A stretch of DNA of 64,000 bases from Pseudomonas lalkuanensis (GCF_008807375.1 NZ_CP043311.1:4010001-4074000); one strand, 5' to 3'. Shown: positions 38,819-48,371, numbered from the stretch's first letter. Notes: generated from the sequence alone by a model not told the origin. Numbers and translations are program-made.

Positions 38819-39547
38819 ATGCGCTCATCTGTCCTCGCCCTTCTCCTCTGCTGGAGCACCTTCGGCCATGCCGCGACCGCCGCCTTGCGCTTTTCCGCGG
38901 TGGACAGCTGGGCCATGCCGGTGGCCGAGTTCAGGGACAACCGCCTGGTCGGCGGCATCATCCACGACCTGATAGAACGCCTTGCGCAACGACTCGACAT
39001 GCCGGTGCAGGTGCATGTCCTGCCGCGAAACCGTGTGGAGCTGGCCCTGAAACAGGGTGAAATCGACGTGCGCTGCTACATCAGCCCGAAGTGGATCACC
39101 AACGGCAACGAATACCTCTGGAGCGTGCCCTTTCTTTATCAGCGAGACCTGATCGTGGCGCGCAGTGGGAGTGAGCAGCTTTCCAGCCCGGACGCCATGT
39201 CCGGACAGAGTGTGGGCACCGTCCTGGGTTACACCTACCCGCGCCTGCAGCAGCTGTTCGACCGTGGTTCCCTGCTGCGCGACGAGGCCCGCAACCAGGA
39301 CCTGGTGCTGCAGAAGCTGCTGGCAGGTCGCTACCGGTACGCCGTGAGCAACGAACTGGCGCTGAGCTGGTTCAATCGCAACCTGCCGGACCAGGACCGC
39401 CTGGCGAGCGTCGGCACGCTGGAAGAAGAGCCCGTGGGCTGCCTGATACGCAACGACCCGTCCCTGCCGACGCAACGCATCCTGCGCACACTGGTACAGA
39501 TGAAGGAATCAGGGGAAATCGAGGAGATCCTGGCACGCTACCGGTGA
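38819..39547 (+). CDS. Periplasmic solute-binding protein (family 3-like)
   Basis: A 242-residue secreted protein. The signal peptide MRSSVLALLLCWSTFGHAATA is cleaved near HAA/ATA. The mature part has the family-3 pattern: LRFSAVDSWAMPVAEF at the start, GGIIHDLIERLAQRLDMPV, a basic ligand region PRNRVELALKQGEIDVRCY and GQSVGTVLGYTYP in the second lobe. It is probably a stand-alone ligand sensor rather than a transporter subunit because no permease lies nearby. GGAG precedes the ATG. It is divergent from dnaX, which starts 143 bases away, and convergent with a small secreted protein gene. Confidence 0.85.
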   Translation: MRSSVLALLLCWSTFGHAATAALRFSAVDSWAMPVAEFRDNRLVGGIIHDLIERLAQRLDMPVQVHVLPRNRVELALKQGEIDVRCYISPKWITNGNEYLWSVPFLYQRDLIVARSGSEQLSSPDAMSGQSVGTVLGYTYPRLQQLFDRGSLLRDEARNQDLVLQKLLAGRYRYAVSNELALSWFNRNLPDQDRLASVGTLEEEPVGCLIRNDPSLPTQRILRTLVQMKESGEIEEILARYR

Positions 39548-39577
39548 GGATTGGCCACCGAACAAAGGATTCCCGCC

Positions 39578-39922
39578 CTAGTAATTCAAATAGTCCTCAA
39601 GTGTTGCCCATCCTTTTTGCCGGGCCTTGGAGATGGTCTCCGTCGCGTTCTCCGCGGCTTTCATCAACGTCTCTGCCGGGCAACTCTCGCTGACTTGTAT
39701 TTGCCCTCTATCAAAGCGGGAGACAAACCTCCTGGCCTCAACCACGAGCCTTGCACACGAATCATCGGGCTTCAGCCTTGCCCTCCATTCGCCCTCCAGC
39801 TCCAAGGCACACATGCGTGTCCTCATTTCAAGGTCGAATGTGTGGTTGCAGCCCAGACCGTATGTCGCTCCCGAGTAAAGCAGAACCGGAAGCAGCGTCA
39901 CGAAGCTTCTTGAAACGCTCAT
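39578..39922 (-). CDS. Small secreted hypothetical protein
   Basis: A 114-residue protein starting MSVSRSFVTLLPVLLYSGATYGLGC, a signal peptide with likely cleavage near YGL/GC. The mature part has cysteines at GCNHTF, RMCALELEGEW, DDSCARL and SESCPAET, which could form two disulfides. The C terminus is helical (TLMKAAENATETISKARQKG). GAGG lies about 9 bases before this ATG; a GTG further upstream (39937) is less likely. It is alone between two unrelated genes and has higher A/T than its neighbours, which could mean a recent arrival. I do not recognise the family. Confidence 0.6.
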   Translation of the reverse strand: MSVSRSFVTLLPVLLYSGATYGLGCNHTFDLEMRTRMCALELEGEWRARLKPDDSCARLVVEARRFVSRFDRGQIQVSESCPAETLMKAAENATETISKARQKGWATLEDYLNY

Positions 39923-40142
39923 AGCGACCGCCCTCACTCGAGCAGGCCATACATGATTCTAGGTCAGCCAGGTCATTGAGAGGCGCGGGCGCTGCAGCGA
40001 CGAACGCACGAAGTCAGCTGTTCGCCGGGAGAGAAAAGCCGGGGGATCGAACCGAATGCAGGGCGAATGGATACGATGCTTTGCGCGGCGCACCAATCAG
40101 GTGTACCACAACGTTGTTCCACTCTTCGATTTCTGGCGGGAG

Positions 40143-40165
40143 AAGTCTTTTAGAGTCAAAGACTT
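40143..40165 (-). terminator. Hairpin downstream of ffs
   Basis: AAGTCTTT and AAAGACTT form an 8-bp stem with a 7-base loop, 14 bases beyond the proposed 3' end of the 4.5S RNA. There is no T run, so it may be a terminator or processing site. Confidence 0.5.
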
Positions 40166-40178
40166 GGAGATTGGAGGT

Positions 40179-40282
40179 GACCCCACCAGCCACACCCCGG
40201 CACACGATTTCACCGCTGCGGCTGCTCCCTTCCGGGCCTGACCGGGTTCACGGCTGATCGTTGCGGGGGGACCGGCAGGGCC
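40179..40282 (-). ncRNA. ffs: 4.5S signal recognition particle RNA
   Basis: The minus strand carries the universal SRP-RNA core GGTCAGGCCCGGAAGGGAGC followed by AGCC, which forms the GGAA tetraloop hairpin bound by Ffh. It is flanked by long complementary arms beginning GGCCCTGCCGGTCCCCCCGC and ending GCCGGGGTGTGGCTGGTGGG followed by GTC. Length is about 104 nt, standard for the small bacterial form. Ends are set by pairing and may be off by a few bases. It sits near dnaX as in P. aeruginosa and has its own promoter at 40319-40346. Confidence 0.93.
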
Positions 40283-40318
40283 ACCATCACGCAGCTCGCC
40301 AGATTGGCGAGCCGCGCC

Positions 40319-40346
40319 ATTGTACCGGCTCTTCGTCAACTTACAA
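40319..40346 (-). promoter_or_regulatory. Sigma70-type promoter for ffs
   Basis: On the minus strand TTGTAA and TACAAT are separated by 16 bases (40341-40346 and 40319-40324). The start would fall about 30 bases before the mature 5' end of ffs. The 8-bp hairpin GCTCGCCA/TGGCGAGC (40294-40312) lies in this leader, so the primary RNA is probably trimmed. Confidence 0.6.
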
Positions 40347-40381
40347 CCGGTAAAACCGTTTTCCTTACAAGCACTTGCGGA

Positions 40382-42016
40382 TCAGACCCGGAAGCGCCCC
40401 ACCAGTTGGGCCAGACCGCTGGACAGTTGGGAAAGGTGCTGGCTGGCCTGATTGCTCTGCTCCGAGGTCTGCGCGGCCTCGTTGGAGAGGTCGCGAATGT
40501 CGCTGATGTTGCGGGCGATCTCCTCGGTGACGCTGCTCTGCTCTTCGCAGGCGGTGGCGATCTGCGCGGCCATGTCGTTGATCCGCTGCACCGAGTCGCC
40601 AGTGTCGGTGAGCGCCTGGTCGACGCCCGCCGCGCGCTCCACGCTGTCTCGTGCCTTCAGGCTTCCCGAGCGCATGGCCTTGACCGCCTCCTGCACGCCG
40701 GCCTGGAGGCGCTCGATCATCAGTTGGATGTCCTTGGTGGAATCCTGGGTCCTCGCCGCCAGGGCGCGCACCTCATCGGCCACCACGGCGAATCCCCTGC
40801 CCTGCTCACCAGCCCGTGCGGCTTCGATGGCGGCGTTCAGCGCCAGTAGGTTGGTCTGGTCGGCGATACCCTTGATCACCGCCAGCACGGCGCCAATGTT
40901 GGCGGTTTCCTGTTCCAGGGTGCCGATGGTGGTGGACGCGCTTTCCACCTCGATCGCCAACTGACGAATGGCAGCGACGGTCGCCCCCACCACCTGGGCG
41001 CCCTCGCGGGATTGTTCTTCGGCAAAGCGCGCCACGTCGGCCGCGTTCTGCGCATTGCGTGCCACCTCGTGCACGGCCGCACTCATTTCCGTTGCGGCGG
41101 TGCTCACCTGGTCCACGGCGGCGTGCTCGCTATTGATCAGGCGATCATTGGCGGCCGCCAGTCCCGCCAGGCTGCGCGCCGAGTCGGCCACTTCCCCGGT
41201 CACCCGGCTGACCTCCCGGATCAGCGGCTGCAATTTGTCGAGAAAGCGGTTGAAGGCATGGCTGAGCTTGCCCAGTTCGTCCTTCGACAGCACCTCCAGG
41301 CGCACGCGCAGATCCCCGTCGCCGTCGGCGATCTGCTCGATACGTTCCAGCAGGTTCCGCAAGGGGCGGGTTACCAGTGCAGGGAAGCCGATGACCAGGA
41401 TGAGACACAGGGCCAGCCCGATCGCGATAGCCAGTCCCTGCTGCCAGGCGCGTGTATCCCCGAGGGCGATGGCGCCCTGCCCTTCGGCGTTGGCGGCCAG
41501 ATCCTCCAGTTCGCCGAGCTTGTCGATGGCATCGCGCATCTCGCCGAACTGGCGTTCGCTGTCGCCGAAACTGAGGGTGCTGGCCGCTGCGGGGTCCTGG
41601 CCGGACAGGTCGACCACCCGTTGCGAGGTGGCCTTCCACCGGGCATAGCCACGGTCGAACTGGGCCACCAGCTGCTGGGCTTCGGCGCTGGCGTCCATGG
41701 CGGCGTACTTGTGTACGCGGTCGTAGGCCTGTTGCAGGTTTTCCGCATGGTCCGCCTTGAGCGCCTGGACGTGCTCGCCGGCGGCCTCGTCCAGCAGGCT
41801 GCGCTCGGCAATGAAGGCCTGGTAGAGGTCACGGTCGGCATTGAGCAGCAAGCTGATGGCAGGCAGGTAGCGGTTGGTCAGTCGCTTGCTGGAGTCTCCG
41901 ACCTGGGCGATCCCCTGCATGCCGAGGCTACCCAGCAACACCATGAGAAACGCCAGCACCAGGATGGGCAAGGCGATCTTCCAGCGAAAACCCAAATCGG
42001 CAAAGGCACGTAGCAT
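40382..42016 (-). CDS. Methyl-accepting chemotaxis protein
   Basis: A 544-residue chemoreceptor. The first membrane helix is at about 13-33, a helical periplasmic domain (about 35-190) looks like a four-helix bundle of the MCP type, and a second helix (about 193-216) leads to HAMP (about 217-270, ending [12 protein letters not shown]). The cytoplasmic signalling hairpin has the conserved [20 protein letters not shown] tip near residues 386-405 and [18 protein letters not shown] lies 7 bases before the ATG. No CheA/CheW genes are nearby, so it is an orphan receptor. The C terminus ends LVGRFRV without the NWETF-type tail used to bind CheR. The ligand is unknown. Confidence 0.93.
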   Translation of the reverse strand: MLRAFADLGFRWKIALPILVLAFLMVLLGSLGMQGIAQVGDSSKRLTNRYLPAISLLLNADRDLYQAFIAERSLLDEAAGEHVQALKADHAENLQQAYDRVHKYAAMDASAEAQQLVAQFDRGYARWKATSQRVVDLSGQDPAAASTLSFGDSERQFGEMRDAIDKLGELEDLAANAEGQGAIALGDTRAWQQGLAIAIGLALCLILVIGFPALVTRPLRNLLERIEQIADGDGDLRVRLEVLSKDELGKLSHAFNRFLDKLQPLIREVSRVTGEVADSARSLAGLAAANDRLINSEHAAVDQVSTAATEMSAAVHEVARNAQNAADVARFAEEQSREGAQVVGATVAAIRQLAIEVESASTTIGTLEQETANIGAVLAVIKGIADQTNLLALNAAIEAARAGEQGRGFAVVADEVRALAARTQDSTKDIQLMIERLQAGVQEAVKAMRSGSLKARDSVERAAGVDQALTDTGDSVQRINDMAAQIATACEEQSSVTEEIARNISDIRDLSNEAAQTSEQSNQASQHLSQLSSGLAQLVGRFRV

Positions 42017-42356
42017 GGCGGCTCTCCTTAGCGCTAGGCATCACAAGGCCAAGCGTAGTCGCTCAAGGGCAATCAGGCCTTGCTTGGATACAGCAGCCAT
42101 CGGCATCTGTAGGCGCCGAATTCCGTCACCGGGTGACGTCCTGCCCTCGGCCGTCGAAACCGACGACAGGTTGCGTCAAATCGACGCAAAACCCGGCCCC
42201 TACTCAGGTTCGCCACAGCTTTTGTGCTAGCGTCCCCAACCGGTTGCGGCCCGCTGCTAAAACTTCCGTCGCACTTCCAGACGCGCGGCGTGTCTCATCA
42301 GGGCCGGCGCACCCGGCCAGGCCACAAGCCAGACATTCATTAAATGGAGCAACACC
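42017..42356. other. Intergenic region between chemoreceptor and HU genes
   Basis: A 340-base divergent gap that should hold promoters for both genes. I see a palindrome CGTCACCGGGTGACG (42125-42139) and the inverted repeat listed at 42171, but no confident -35/-10 pair or RNA gene. Confidence 0.5.
42171..42189. promoter_or_regulatory. Inverted repeat, possible operator
   Basis: TTGCGTCAAATCGACGCAA has perfect 7-bp arms and a 5-base centre, the size of a dimeric regulator site. It lies 168 bases before the HU start and 155 bases from the chemoreceptor start. The binding protein is unknown. Confidence 0.4.
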
Positions 42357-42638
42357 ATGGCACTCACCAAAGACCAGCTGATCTCTGACATCGCAGAAGC
42401 CACCGACACCACCAAGGCCGCCGTGCGCGCGGTGCTCGAGCAGCTCAGCGAAATCGTCAGCGACTCCCTGGAGAACAGTGATGAGATCACCCTGCCGGGC
42501 ATCGGCAAGCTGAAGGTCGGCGACCGTCCTGCCCGTACCGGCCGTAATCCGCAAACCGGCAAGACCATCGAGATCGCCGCGAAGAAGGTGGTCAAGTTCG
42601 TTCCGGCCAAGGCCCTGACCGACGCGGTCAACAAGTAA
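42357..42638 (+). CDS. HU-family DNA-binding protein
   Basis: A 93-residue nucleoid protein that bends DNA as a dimer. It starts MALTKDQLISDIAEATDTTKAAVRAVLEQL (two helices), then the beta saddle ITLPGIGKLKVGDRPARTGRNPQTGK with the DNA-intercalating RNPQTGK loop at about 62-68, and ends KKVVKFVPAKALTDAVNK. GGAG lies upstream of the ATG. It resembles the Pseudomonas HU-like family distinct from HupB; alpha/beta subunit naming is not safe from sequence alone. A strong bidirectional terminator follows. Confidence 0.94.
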   Translation: MALTKDQLISDIAEATDTTKAAVRAVLEQLSEIVSDSLENSDEITLPGIGKLKVGDRPARTGRNPQTGKTIEIAAKKVVKFVPAKALTDAVNK

Positions 42639-42641
42639 TGC

Positions 42642-42671
42642 AAAAAGGGCAGGCCCAAGGCCTGCCCCTTT
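42642..42671. terminator. Bidirectional terminator between HU gene and tad locus
   Basis: GGGCAGGCC and GGCCTGCCC (stem 42647-42667, loop CAA) are preceded by AAAAA and followed by CTTT, giving T runs for both strands. It separates the HU gene and the convergent tadD. Confidence 0.85.
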
Positions 42672-42684
42672 CCATCATCCCGGT

Positions 42685-43731
42685 CTACGGCAATGCGACC
42701 GGGCGTACCTCCGCTCCCGGAATCACTGCCACCGGTTCCCCCACCGACGTGGCGCCCCCCAACCCGCGCAGGCGGCGAATCTGCTGGACCCGATTGAGAT
42801 TGTCCCAGGCCGTTTCGTAGTGCGCCGGCGACTGGTCGATAGCGCTGCGGAAGAATTGCTCCGCCTCATCCAGCTTGCCTTCCACCAGACAGATGTAGCC
42901 GACGTCGTTGCTCGCTTCGGCAGGCTTCTCCACCTGCTCGAATGCCGAGATCGCTTCCTCATAGCGCCCCATCCGCGCCAGCAGCAGACCATAGTTGCGC
43001 CACAACGGGTGGTAGGCGGGATCGAAGCTGATGCCCTGTTTGTACGTGCGCTCGGCCTGATCCCAGTTACCGGCCAGGTAATAGGAATAGCCGAGGCTGT
43101 TCTGCACCAGGGGCGCACGGGGGTCGATCTTCATCGCAAGAAGGTAGTAGGCCTGGGAAATGGAAAAATTCTCCTTGAGGTCCGCCAACACGCCCAGCCC
43201 GTTATAGACCCGCACGGGGGACTTGCTGTCCACCTTCAGCCTGGCCACATCACCCAGCGCCACCTTCGGGGTACCTCCCAGCCGGCGCTGATCTTCGCCA
43301 ACAGCCTGGAGAAGGAACGCCTCGGCCTCGCCGTGGCGGCGTATGCCGAGGTTGAGCAGCCCCATCTCGGCCAGCGCGTCGAGATTGTTCGGATCGTTAC
43401 CCAGCACATCGGTGAACGCCATTTCGGCCAGCTGGGTATTGCCCCGTTCGCGGTGGATGCGCCCCACCCAAACCAGCGCGTCATAGCGTTTGGGGTCGAG
43501 TTCGATGGCACGCAGGTACTGATAAAGCGCCTGGTCCGTCTCGCCAGCATGATAGGACCGGGCCGCCATTTGCATGGCCAACTCGGGACTGTCGATCTGG
43601 CTTTGCACCTGATAGAGGACGGAATTGTCGCCCCGGTATACGGACTGAAAACCGCCGGCCTTTTCAGGCCCCATGTTCTGGCATCCCGACAGCACGGCCA
43701 TCATGGCCAACAGCAGACTGGTTCTGTTCAT
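42685..43731 (-). CDS. tadD: Tad pilus lipoprotein TadD (TPR protein)
   Basis: Outer-membrane-associated TPR lipoprotein needed for Flp pilus assembly, probably a secretin pilotin. The 348-residue protein starts MNRTSLLLAMMAVLSGCQ with lipobox LSGC (Cys at 17). It has several TPR-like repeats, visible in the ALYQYLRAIELDPKRYDALVWVGRI, PNNLDALAEMGLLNLG and YEEAISAFEQVEKPA regions. The ATG begins one base after the tadC stop. It is the last gene of the tad operon and is followed by the bidirectional terminator. Confidence 0.9.
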   Translation of the reverse strand: MNRTSLLLAMMAVLSGCQNMGPEKAGGFQSVYRGDNSVLYQVQSQIDSPELAMQMAARSYHAGETDQALYQYLRAIELDPKRYDALVWVGRIHRERGNTQLAEMAFTDVLGNDPNNLDALAEMGLLNLGIRRHGEAEAFLLQAVGEDQRRLGGTPKVALGDVARLKVDSKSPVRVYNGLGVLADLKENFSISQAYYLLAMKIDPRAPLVQNSLGYSYYLAGNWDQAERTYKQGISFDPAYHPLWRNYGLLLARMGRYEEAISAFEQVEKPAEASNDVGYICLVEGKLDEAEQFFRSAIDQSPAHYETAWDNLNRVQQIRRLRGLGGATSVGEPVAVIPGAEVRPVALP

Positions 43732-43732
43732 G

Positions 43733-44701
43733 TCACATCTTCCCGAAGGCTTTGAACACCCCAATGATTGCGGGGCCGATGGCCACCAGGAAAAAGCTTG
43801 GCCATAGGCAGAAGATTAGCGGGAACACCAGTTTGGTCCCGATCTTGGCGGCCCGCTCCTCGGCTGCCTGGGTACGCCGGTCGCGAAACTCCTCGGCATA
43901 GATGCGCAAAGTATCCGCCACGCTGGTACCGAAGCGGATGCTCTGTGAAAGCAGGCTCACCAGTCCGCGCAAATCCTCCAGCCCGGTACGGTCGGCCAGA
44001 TGTTTCAAGGCCTGTGCACTGGGGATGCCCGCACGCACCTCGGCATTCACCAGGGCGAGTTCCTCTGCCAGTTCCGACTGGCTCACAGCCATCTCTTCAG
44101 CCACCCGCTCTATCGCCTGGGGCAGCGCCAACCCCGACTCTACGCAAACCACCATCAGGTCCAGGGCGTCAGGAAAGGCTGCACGCAGACGGCCGATCCG
44201 CGCTTCCTTGCGCCGCTCCACGAAGATCGCCGGCGCCAGCCAGCCCACGCCCGCGGCGGCAGCACCGATCAACAGCACCAGGGCAATCGACAGCTTGGGC
44301 AGCATGGGCAGCGCCAGCAGGGACAGGGCAAGCATCAACAACGGCAGGAGCAAACGCACGGCCCAATAGACTTGCACCGCCGATGCGGAACGGTAGCCAG
44401 CATGGATGAGGGTCTGGCGGGTCGCCGACGTCTTGCGCTCCTCACCCGAGCCCATGTGACGCCCTACCTGCTCCAGCAACAGGTGCAGGTTGCTCACCGG
44501 TCGCTGATTCGCGGTGAGGCTTTCATGACCACGCTTGATCATCGCCAGGCGCCGCTGCACCGGACTCTGCAGGCCCATGATCAGCATGCCGAAGGTGACG
44601 ACCGCCAGCACCGAGCTCAAGGCCACCGCAGCCAGGAACACCAGGCGCGCCAGCTCCGGGTTGCCCACCACACCACTGATCAATCCGAGCAGGTAGTCCA
44701 T
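43733..44701 (-). CDS. tadC: Tad inner-membrane platform protein TadC
   Basis: Type II/F-like inner-membrane protein that forms the pilus assembly platform with TadB. The 322-residue protein has membrane helices near 18-42, 118-155 and the C terminus (GTKLVFPLIFCLWPSFFLVAIGPAII), with the GspF-like cytoplasmic domain (AFPDALDLMVVCVESGLALPQAIERVAEEM) about 178-210. The ATG is preceded by weak sequence, but it lies 28 bases after the tadB stop. One-base gap to tadD. Length and layout are standard. Confidence 0.92.
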   Translation of the reverse strand: MDYLLGLISGVVGNPELARLVFLAAVALSSVLAVVTFGMLIMGLQSPVQRRLAMIKRGHESLTANQRPVSNLHLLLEQVGRHMGSGEERKTSATRQTLIHAGYRSASAVQVYWAVRLLLPLLMLALSLLALPMLPKLSIALVLLIGAAAAGVGWLAPAIFVERRKEARIGRLRAAFPDALDLMVVCVESGLALPQAIERVAEEMAVSQSELAEELALVNAEVRAGIPSAQALKHLADRTGLEDLRGLVSLLSQSIRFGTSVADTLRIYAEEFRDRRTQAAEERAAKIGTKLVFPLIFCLWPSFFLVAIGPAIIGVFKAFGKM

Positions 44702-44729
44702 GGAATGTGCCTCCCCTTCGGCTGTGTCA

Positions 44730-45716
44730 TCAGACCTGGATCCGGATGATCCGGCGGATCCAGAAAATGCCCAGGATCATGGCCGCAAAGGCGGCCATGA
44801 CCATCTTCTGCCCCAGCGGCTCGTTGATCAGCACAGGCATGTACTGCGGGGTGGTAAACATGATTCCCGCGCACAGGGCGAAGGGCACCGACACCAACAC
44901 CCAGGCCGAAACGCGCCCCTCCGCCGACAGCGTCCTGACCTTGCGCTGGAAGCGGAAGCGTCCGCGAATCAGGCGGCTCAAGCGCTCCAGAACCTCGGTC
45001 AGGTTGCCCCCGGACTCCCGCTGGATCAGCACCGACGTCACCAGCATCATCACCGTCATGCTCGGCATGCGCTCCAGCAAGCCGAGCATGGCCCGGCGCA
45101 CATCGTTGCCGTAGTTGATGTCGGCGAACGTCAGGCCGAATTCGACAGCCACCGGCCCGGTGTGCTCCTCCGCCACCAGGCGCAGGGTCTCGTTGAAAGG
45201 GTGGCCGGCACGCAGCGCGCGGCACATTGCGTCCAGTGCGTCAGGCAGGCCCTCCTCGAAAGCGGCGAAACGGGCGTTGCGGTCCCGGGCGACTTTCATC
45301 AGCGGTAGGCAGAACACAACGCCGCCCAGGATCAGTGCAGCCCACCAGATCTTGAACAGCAGCCAGGCGCCACCGCCGGTCACCGTTGCGAGGATCAGAC
45401 ACAGCAACGCCACCCGGTAGGCCAGGTAGACATGGCCAGCCTGCTCGATGGTCTGCGCCAGACGCTCCATCAGCGGCAGTTGTTCCAGCCTGACCTCCAG
45501 GGGCGATAGGCGCTTGAGGTACTTCTGCCGCAACACCGTCTGCATGTTCGGCAGGTTGCTGGCGTGCTCGAGCACATCCAGGCGCGCACGGATACGTCGA
45601 CGAACCTTGCCGGCCTCGCCGAACACCGGCACCACAAGGCCCTGGCTGAGAAGAAAGACCGCGACGAAGACCATCCCGAGGAACGCCAGGATGAACTCGG
45701 CAGGAATCTTGTCCAT
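44730..45716 (-). CDS. tadB: Tad inner-membrane platform protein TadB
   Basis: GspF-domain membrane protein paired with TadC. The 328-residue protein starts MDKIPAEFILAFLGMVFVAVFLL (first helix), has two further helices near 100-138, and the GspF domain region EEGLPDALDAMCRALRAGHPFNETLRLVAEE near 154-185. It ends in membrane segments with QKMVMAAFAAMILGIFWIRRIIRIQV. It lies three bases after tadA, so the two are probably coupled. Confidence 0.93.
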   Translation of the reverse strand: MDKIPAEFILAFLGMVFVAVFLLSQGLVVPVFGEAGKVRRRIRARLDVLEHASNLPNMQTVLRQKYLKRLSPLEVRLEQLPLMERLAQTIEQAGHVYLAYRVALLCLILATVTGGGAWLLFKIWWAALILGGVVFCLPLMKVARDRNARFAAFEEGLPDALDAMCRALRAGHPFNETLRLVAEEHTGPVAVEFGLTFADINYGNDVRRAMLGLLERMPSMTVMMLVTSVLIQRESGGNLTEVLERLSRLIRGRFRFQRKVRTLSAEGRVSAWVLVSVPFALCAGIMFTTPQYMPVLINEPLGQKMVMAAFAAMILGIFWIRRIIRIQV

Positions 45717-45719
45717 GAC

Positions 45720-47150
45720 CTAACCCTCCATCCAGTCGGGACGGAACAGGTTCAGCGGCAGCTCGATGCCACGCTTGGCCAGCACATCGCGGAAGTGCGG
45801 GACCATGCCGCTGGGCCGGAAGTCGCCGAGGACCTCGCCATGCTCGCCGAGGCCCCGACGATCGAAGCCGAAGATCTCGGTCATGGTGATGATCTCGCCC
45901 TCCATGCCGTTGATCTCCTGCACGCTGACCAGCCGGCGCTTGCCATCCTCCTGGCGCTCGAGCTGGATGACGACGTCGATGGCCGAGGCGATCTGCTGGC
46001 GCAGGGCCTTGATCGGGAAGGTGGCGCCGGTCATGGACACCATGTTCTCTATTCGACCAAGGGCGTCACGAGCCGTGTTGGCATGGATGGTGGTGAGCGA
46101 ACCGTCGTGGCCGGTATTCATCGCCGTCAGCATGTCCAGCGCCTCGGCACCACGGACTTCACCGATGACGATCCGGTCCGGGCGCATGCGCAGGCTGTTG
46201 CGCACCAGTTCGCGCTGGTTGACCTCACCGCGCCCCTCGATGTTCGCCGGCCGGGTTTCCAGTCGCACCACATGGGGTTGCTGCAGTTGCAGCTCGGCCG
46301 AATCCTCGATGGTGACGATGCGCTCGTTGTGCGGAATGAAGCTGGAGAGCACGTTGAGCATGGTGGTCTTGCCGGTGCCGGTACCACCGGAGACCAGCAC
46401 GTTCAGGCGGCCCCGGACTATCGCCTTGAGCACCAGAGCAATCGCCGGGGTCAGGGTACCCATCTGGACCAGGCTCTCGGTGCTCAGCAGGTCCACGGCG
46501 AAGCGGCGAATCGACAGGCTGGGGCCATCGATCGCCAGCGGCGGAATGATCGCATTCACCCGCGAACCGTCCTTGAGGCGCGCATCCACCAGGGGCGACG
46601 ATTCGTCGATGCGCCGGCCCAGGCTGGACACGATGCGGTCGATGATGTTCAGCAGGTGCTGGTCATCGCGAAAGCACACATCGGTGCGCTGCAACTTGCC
46701 GTGGCGTTCGACGTATACCGAGGCATGGCCGTTGACCAGGATGTCGGAGACGCTGTGGTCGGCCAGCAGCGGCTCCAACGGCCCCAGACCGAGAACCTCG
46801 TCCTGGATCTGTTTGATGATCAGCTGGCGGCAGCCGGAACTCACCGGAGCCTGGTGCTCATCCAGCAGACGCAGACAGATCTCGCGGATCTGCCGCGCAG
46901 CTTCGGCCGGCTCCAGGGCATCCAGCAGGGACAGGTCCATGACCTTGAGCAACTGCTGGTAAGTGCGCTCGCGCCACTCCGCCTCCACTGTGCTCAGGTG
47001 GGTGCGGGTCTCGTAGGGCTGGTCCGGCGCGCAGATCTCCCATGCCATGAGGCTGGTCGACTCCTCGCCCTGCGCCGCCTCTTGTGGCTGGTCGGCACCG
47101 GACTTCCTCGCTGCGGGTTGGCGCAGCCGATTGCGGAATTCGCTGAGCAT
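45720..47150 (-). CDS. tadA: Tad secretion ATPase TadA (CpaF family)
   Basis: Hexameric ATPase that powers Flp pilus assembly at the inner membrane. The 476-residue protein has an N-terminal domain with [23 protein letters not shown] (about 113-137), Walker [10 protein letters not shown] (about 256-264), the Asp box EDSAEL, Walker B ([15 protein letters not shown]) and the His box region ([12 protein letters not shown]). The N terminus before residue 35 is Gln/Glu-rich and variable. It is three bases after tadZ and before tadB. Confidence 0.95.
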   Translation of the reverse strand: MLSEFRNRLRQPAARKSGADQPQEAAQGEESTSLMAWEICAPDQPYETRTHLSTVEAEWRERTYQQLLKVMDLSLLDALEPAEAARQIREICLRLLDEHQAPVSSGCRQLIIKQIQDEVLGLGPLEPLLADHSVSDILVNGHASVYVERHGKLQRTDVCFRDDQHLLNIIDRIVSSLGRRIDESSPLVDARLKDGSRVNAIIPPLAIDGPSLSIRRFAVDLLSTESLVQMGTLTPAIALVLKAIVRGRLNVLVSGGTGTGKTTMLNVLSSFIPHNERIVTIEDSAELQLQQPHVVRLETRPANIEGRGEVNQRELVRNSLRMRPDRIVIGEVRGAEALDMLTAMNTGHDGSLTTIHANTARDALGRIENMVSMTGATFPIKALRQQIASAIDVVIQLERQEDGKRRLVSVQEINGMEGEIITMTEIFGFDRRGLGEHGEVLGDFRPSGMVPHFRDVLAKRGIELPLNLFRPDWMEG

Positions 47151-47153
47151 GGT

Positions 47154-48371
47154 CTACCCCCTGAAAAATCGGCCGAAGGTGCGTTTCAGCAAGCCCTGGC
47201 TGGCGCTCTCCGCGCCCACCAGATCTTCAGTCAACGCCCGCAATGCCAGGGTCACCGGCGCCCGTGGTGAATGCTGGGCCAACGGTACCCCGGTGTTCTG
47301 GCTTTCGCTGACCACCGCGTAGTCGTTGGGCAGCTTCTGTACATCCGAACAGCGCAAGGCCTCGGCGATGTCCTTGAGGGTCACCGGCGAAGCCTTGTTG
47401 TAGCGGTTGACCACCACCTGCAGGCGATTCCCCTGGACGCCCAGGTCGTCTCGCAGGATGCGTACCAGGCGGGTGGCATCCTTGAGGTGGCTGAGGCTCT
47501 GCTGCACTACGATCACCACGCGATCGGCCTGTTCGAGGGTGACGCCGGTGAGGTGGTCGATCTGCCGTGGCAGGTCGACCACCACCCAGTCATAGGTGCT
47601 GCGAGAAAGACGCAACAGCGTCTCCAGTTGCTCCAGACGCACGTCCTGGGTCAGGCAGAGTTCATCGGAGCGACCGCCAAGCACATGCAAGGTCGGGCTG
47701 AAATGGCTGGAGAAACCACGCAGTGCCATGCCATCCAGCTCCTCTACCTGCTGCAGCACGTCCAGATGGCTGTGGCCGGGATGTATGTCCAGGTAGTGGG
47801 CGGCACTGCCGAATTGCAGATCCAGGTCCAGCAGCAACGTGCCGGCGCCTCGACTGCTGAGCTGGTGCGCCAGGTTGCAGGCCAGCAGGGTGGCGCCGGA
47901 GCCACCCTTGGCATTGATCACCGCCACCACCTGGCCGCCGCCGGCGGCGCCCGCGCTGGACTCCTGCACCAGACGGCTCAGTGCTGCCCGCAAATCTTCT
48001 TCGGTGACCGGCTCGGGAAGGAAGTCACGGGCGCCGGCCTGCATCGCCAGACGAATGCCCTCGCGCTCCTCCAGCGGGCCGCAGATCAGCAACGGCGGAC
48101 GCTCGTGAACGGGGCGCTGCAGCAGCGCCGCCAGCTCCTCACGCCACAGGTGGCTGACCCGCAGCAACAGCAGATCGGGTTTCTGCTCCAGGCCGTAGAG
48201 AGGATCGGTATGACCATTGGTGACCAGCCGGGTACTGACCACCAGCCCGGAAAGACGCTGGCAGTAGCCCTGCAGGTGGCGCAGCGCCGCGGCGTCGCGG
48301 CTGCTGATGAGCAAGCGCTGGCCGGAAGTTCCAGCGGCCTGGACGGGTACGGTTTCTCTGGTTTTCAGCAT
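47154..48371 (-). CDS. tadZ: Tad localisation protein TadZ (CpaE family)
   Basis: ParA/MinD-like ATPase that places the Tad machinery at a pole or other site. The 405-residue protein has an N-terminal receiver-like domain (about 22-130; a receiver fold without the full phospho-site, with GARDFLPEPVTEEDL at the KP region) and a deviant Walker A NAKGGSGATLLA (about 148-159), then LLLDLDLQFG and VVVDLPRQID motifs. I start at MLKTRETVPVQAAG; the longer frame to 48707 lies inside the preceding gene. The start overlaps the previous gene by seven bases and tadA follows by three bases. Confidence 0.9.
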   Translation of the reverse strand: MLKTRETVPVQAAGTSGQRLLISSRDAAALRHLQGYCQRLSGLVVSTRLVTNGHTDPLYGLEQKPDLLLLRVSHLWREELAALLQRPVHERPPLLICGPLEEREGIRLAMQAGARDFLPEPVTEEDLRAALSRLVQESSAGAAGGGQVVAVINAKGGSGATLLACNLAHQLSSRGAGTLLLDLDLQFGSAAHYLDIHPGHSHLDVLQQVEELDGMALRGFSSHFSPTLHVLGGRSDELCLTQDVRLEQLETLLRLSRSTYDWVVVDLPRQIDHLTGVTLEQADRVVIVVQQSLSHLKDATRLVRILRDDLGVQGNRLQVVVNRYNKASPVTLKDIAEALRCSDVQKLPNDYAVVSESQNTGVPLAQHSPRAPVTLALRALTEDLVGAESASQGLLKRTFGRFFRG

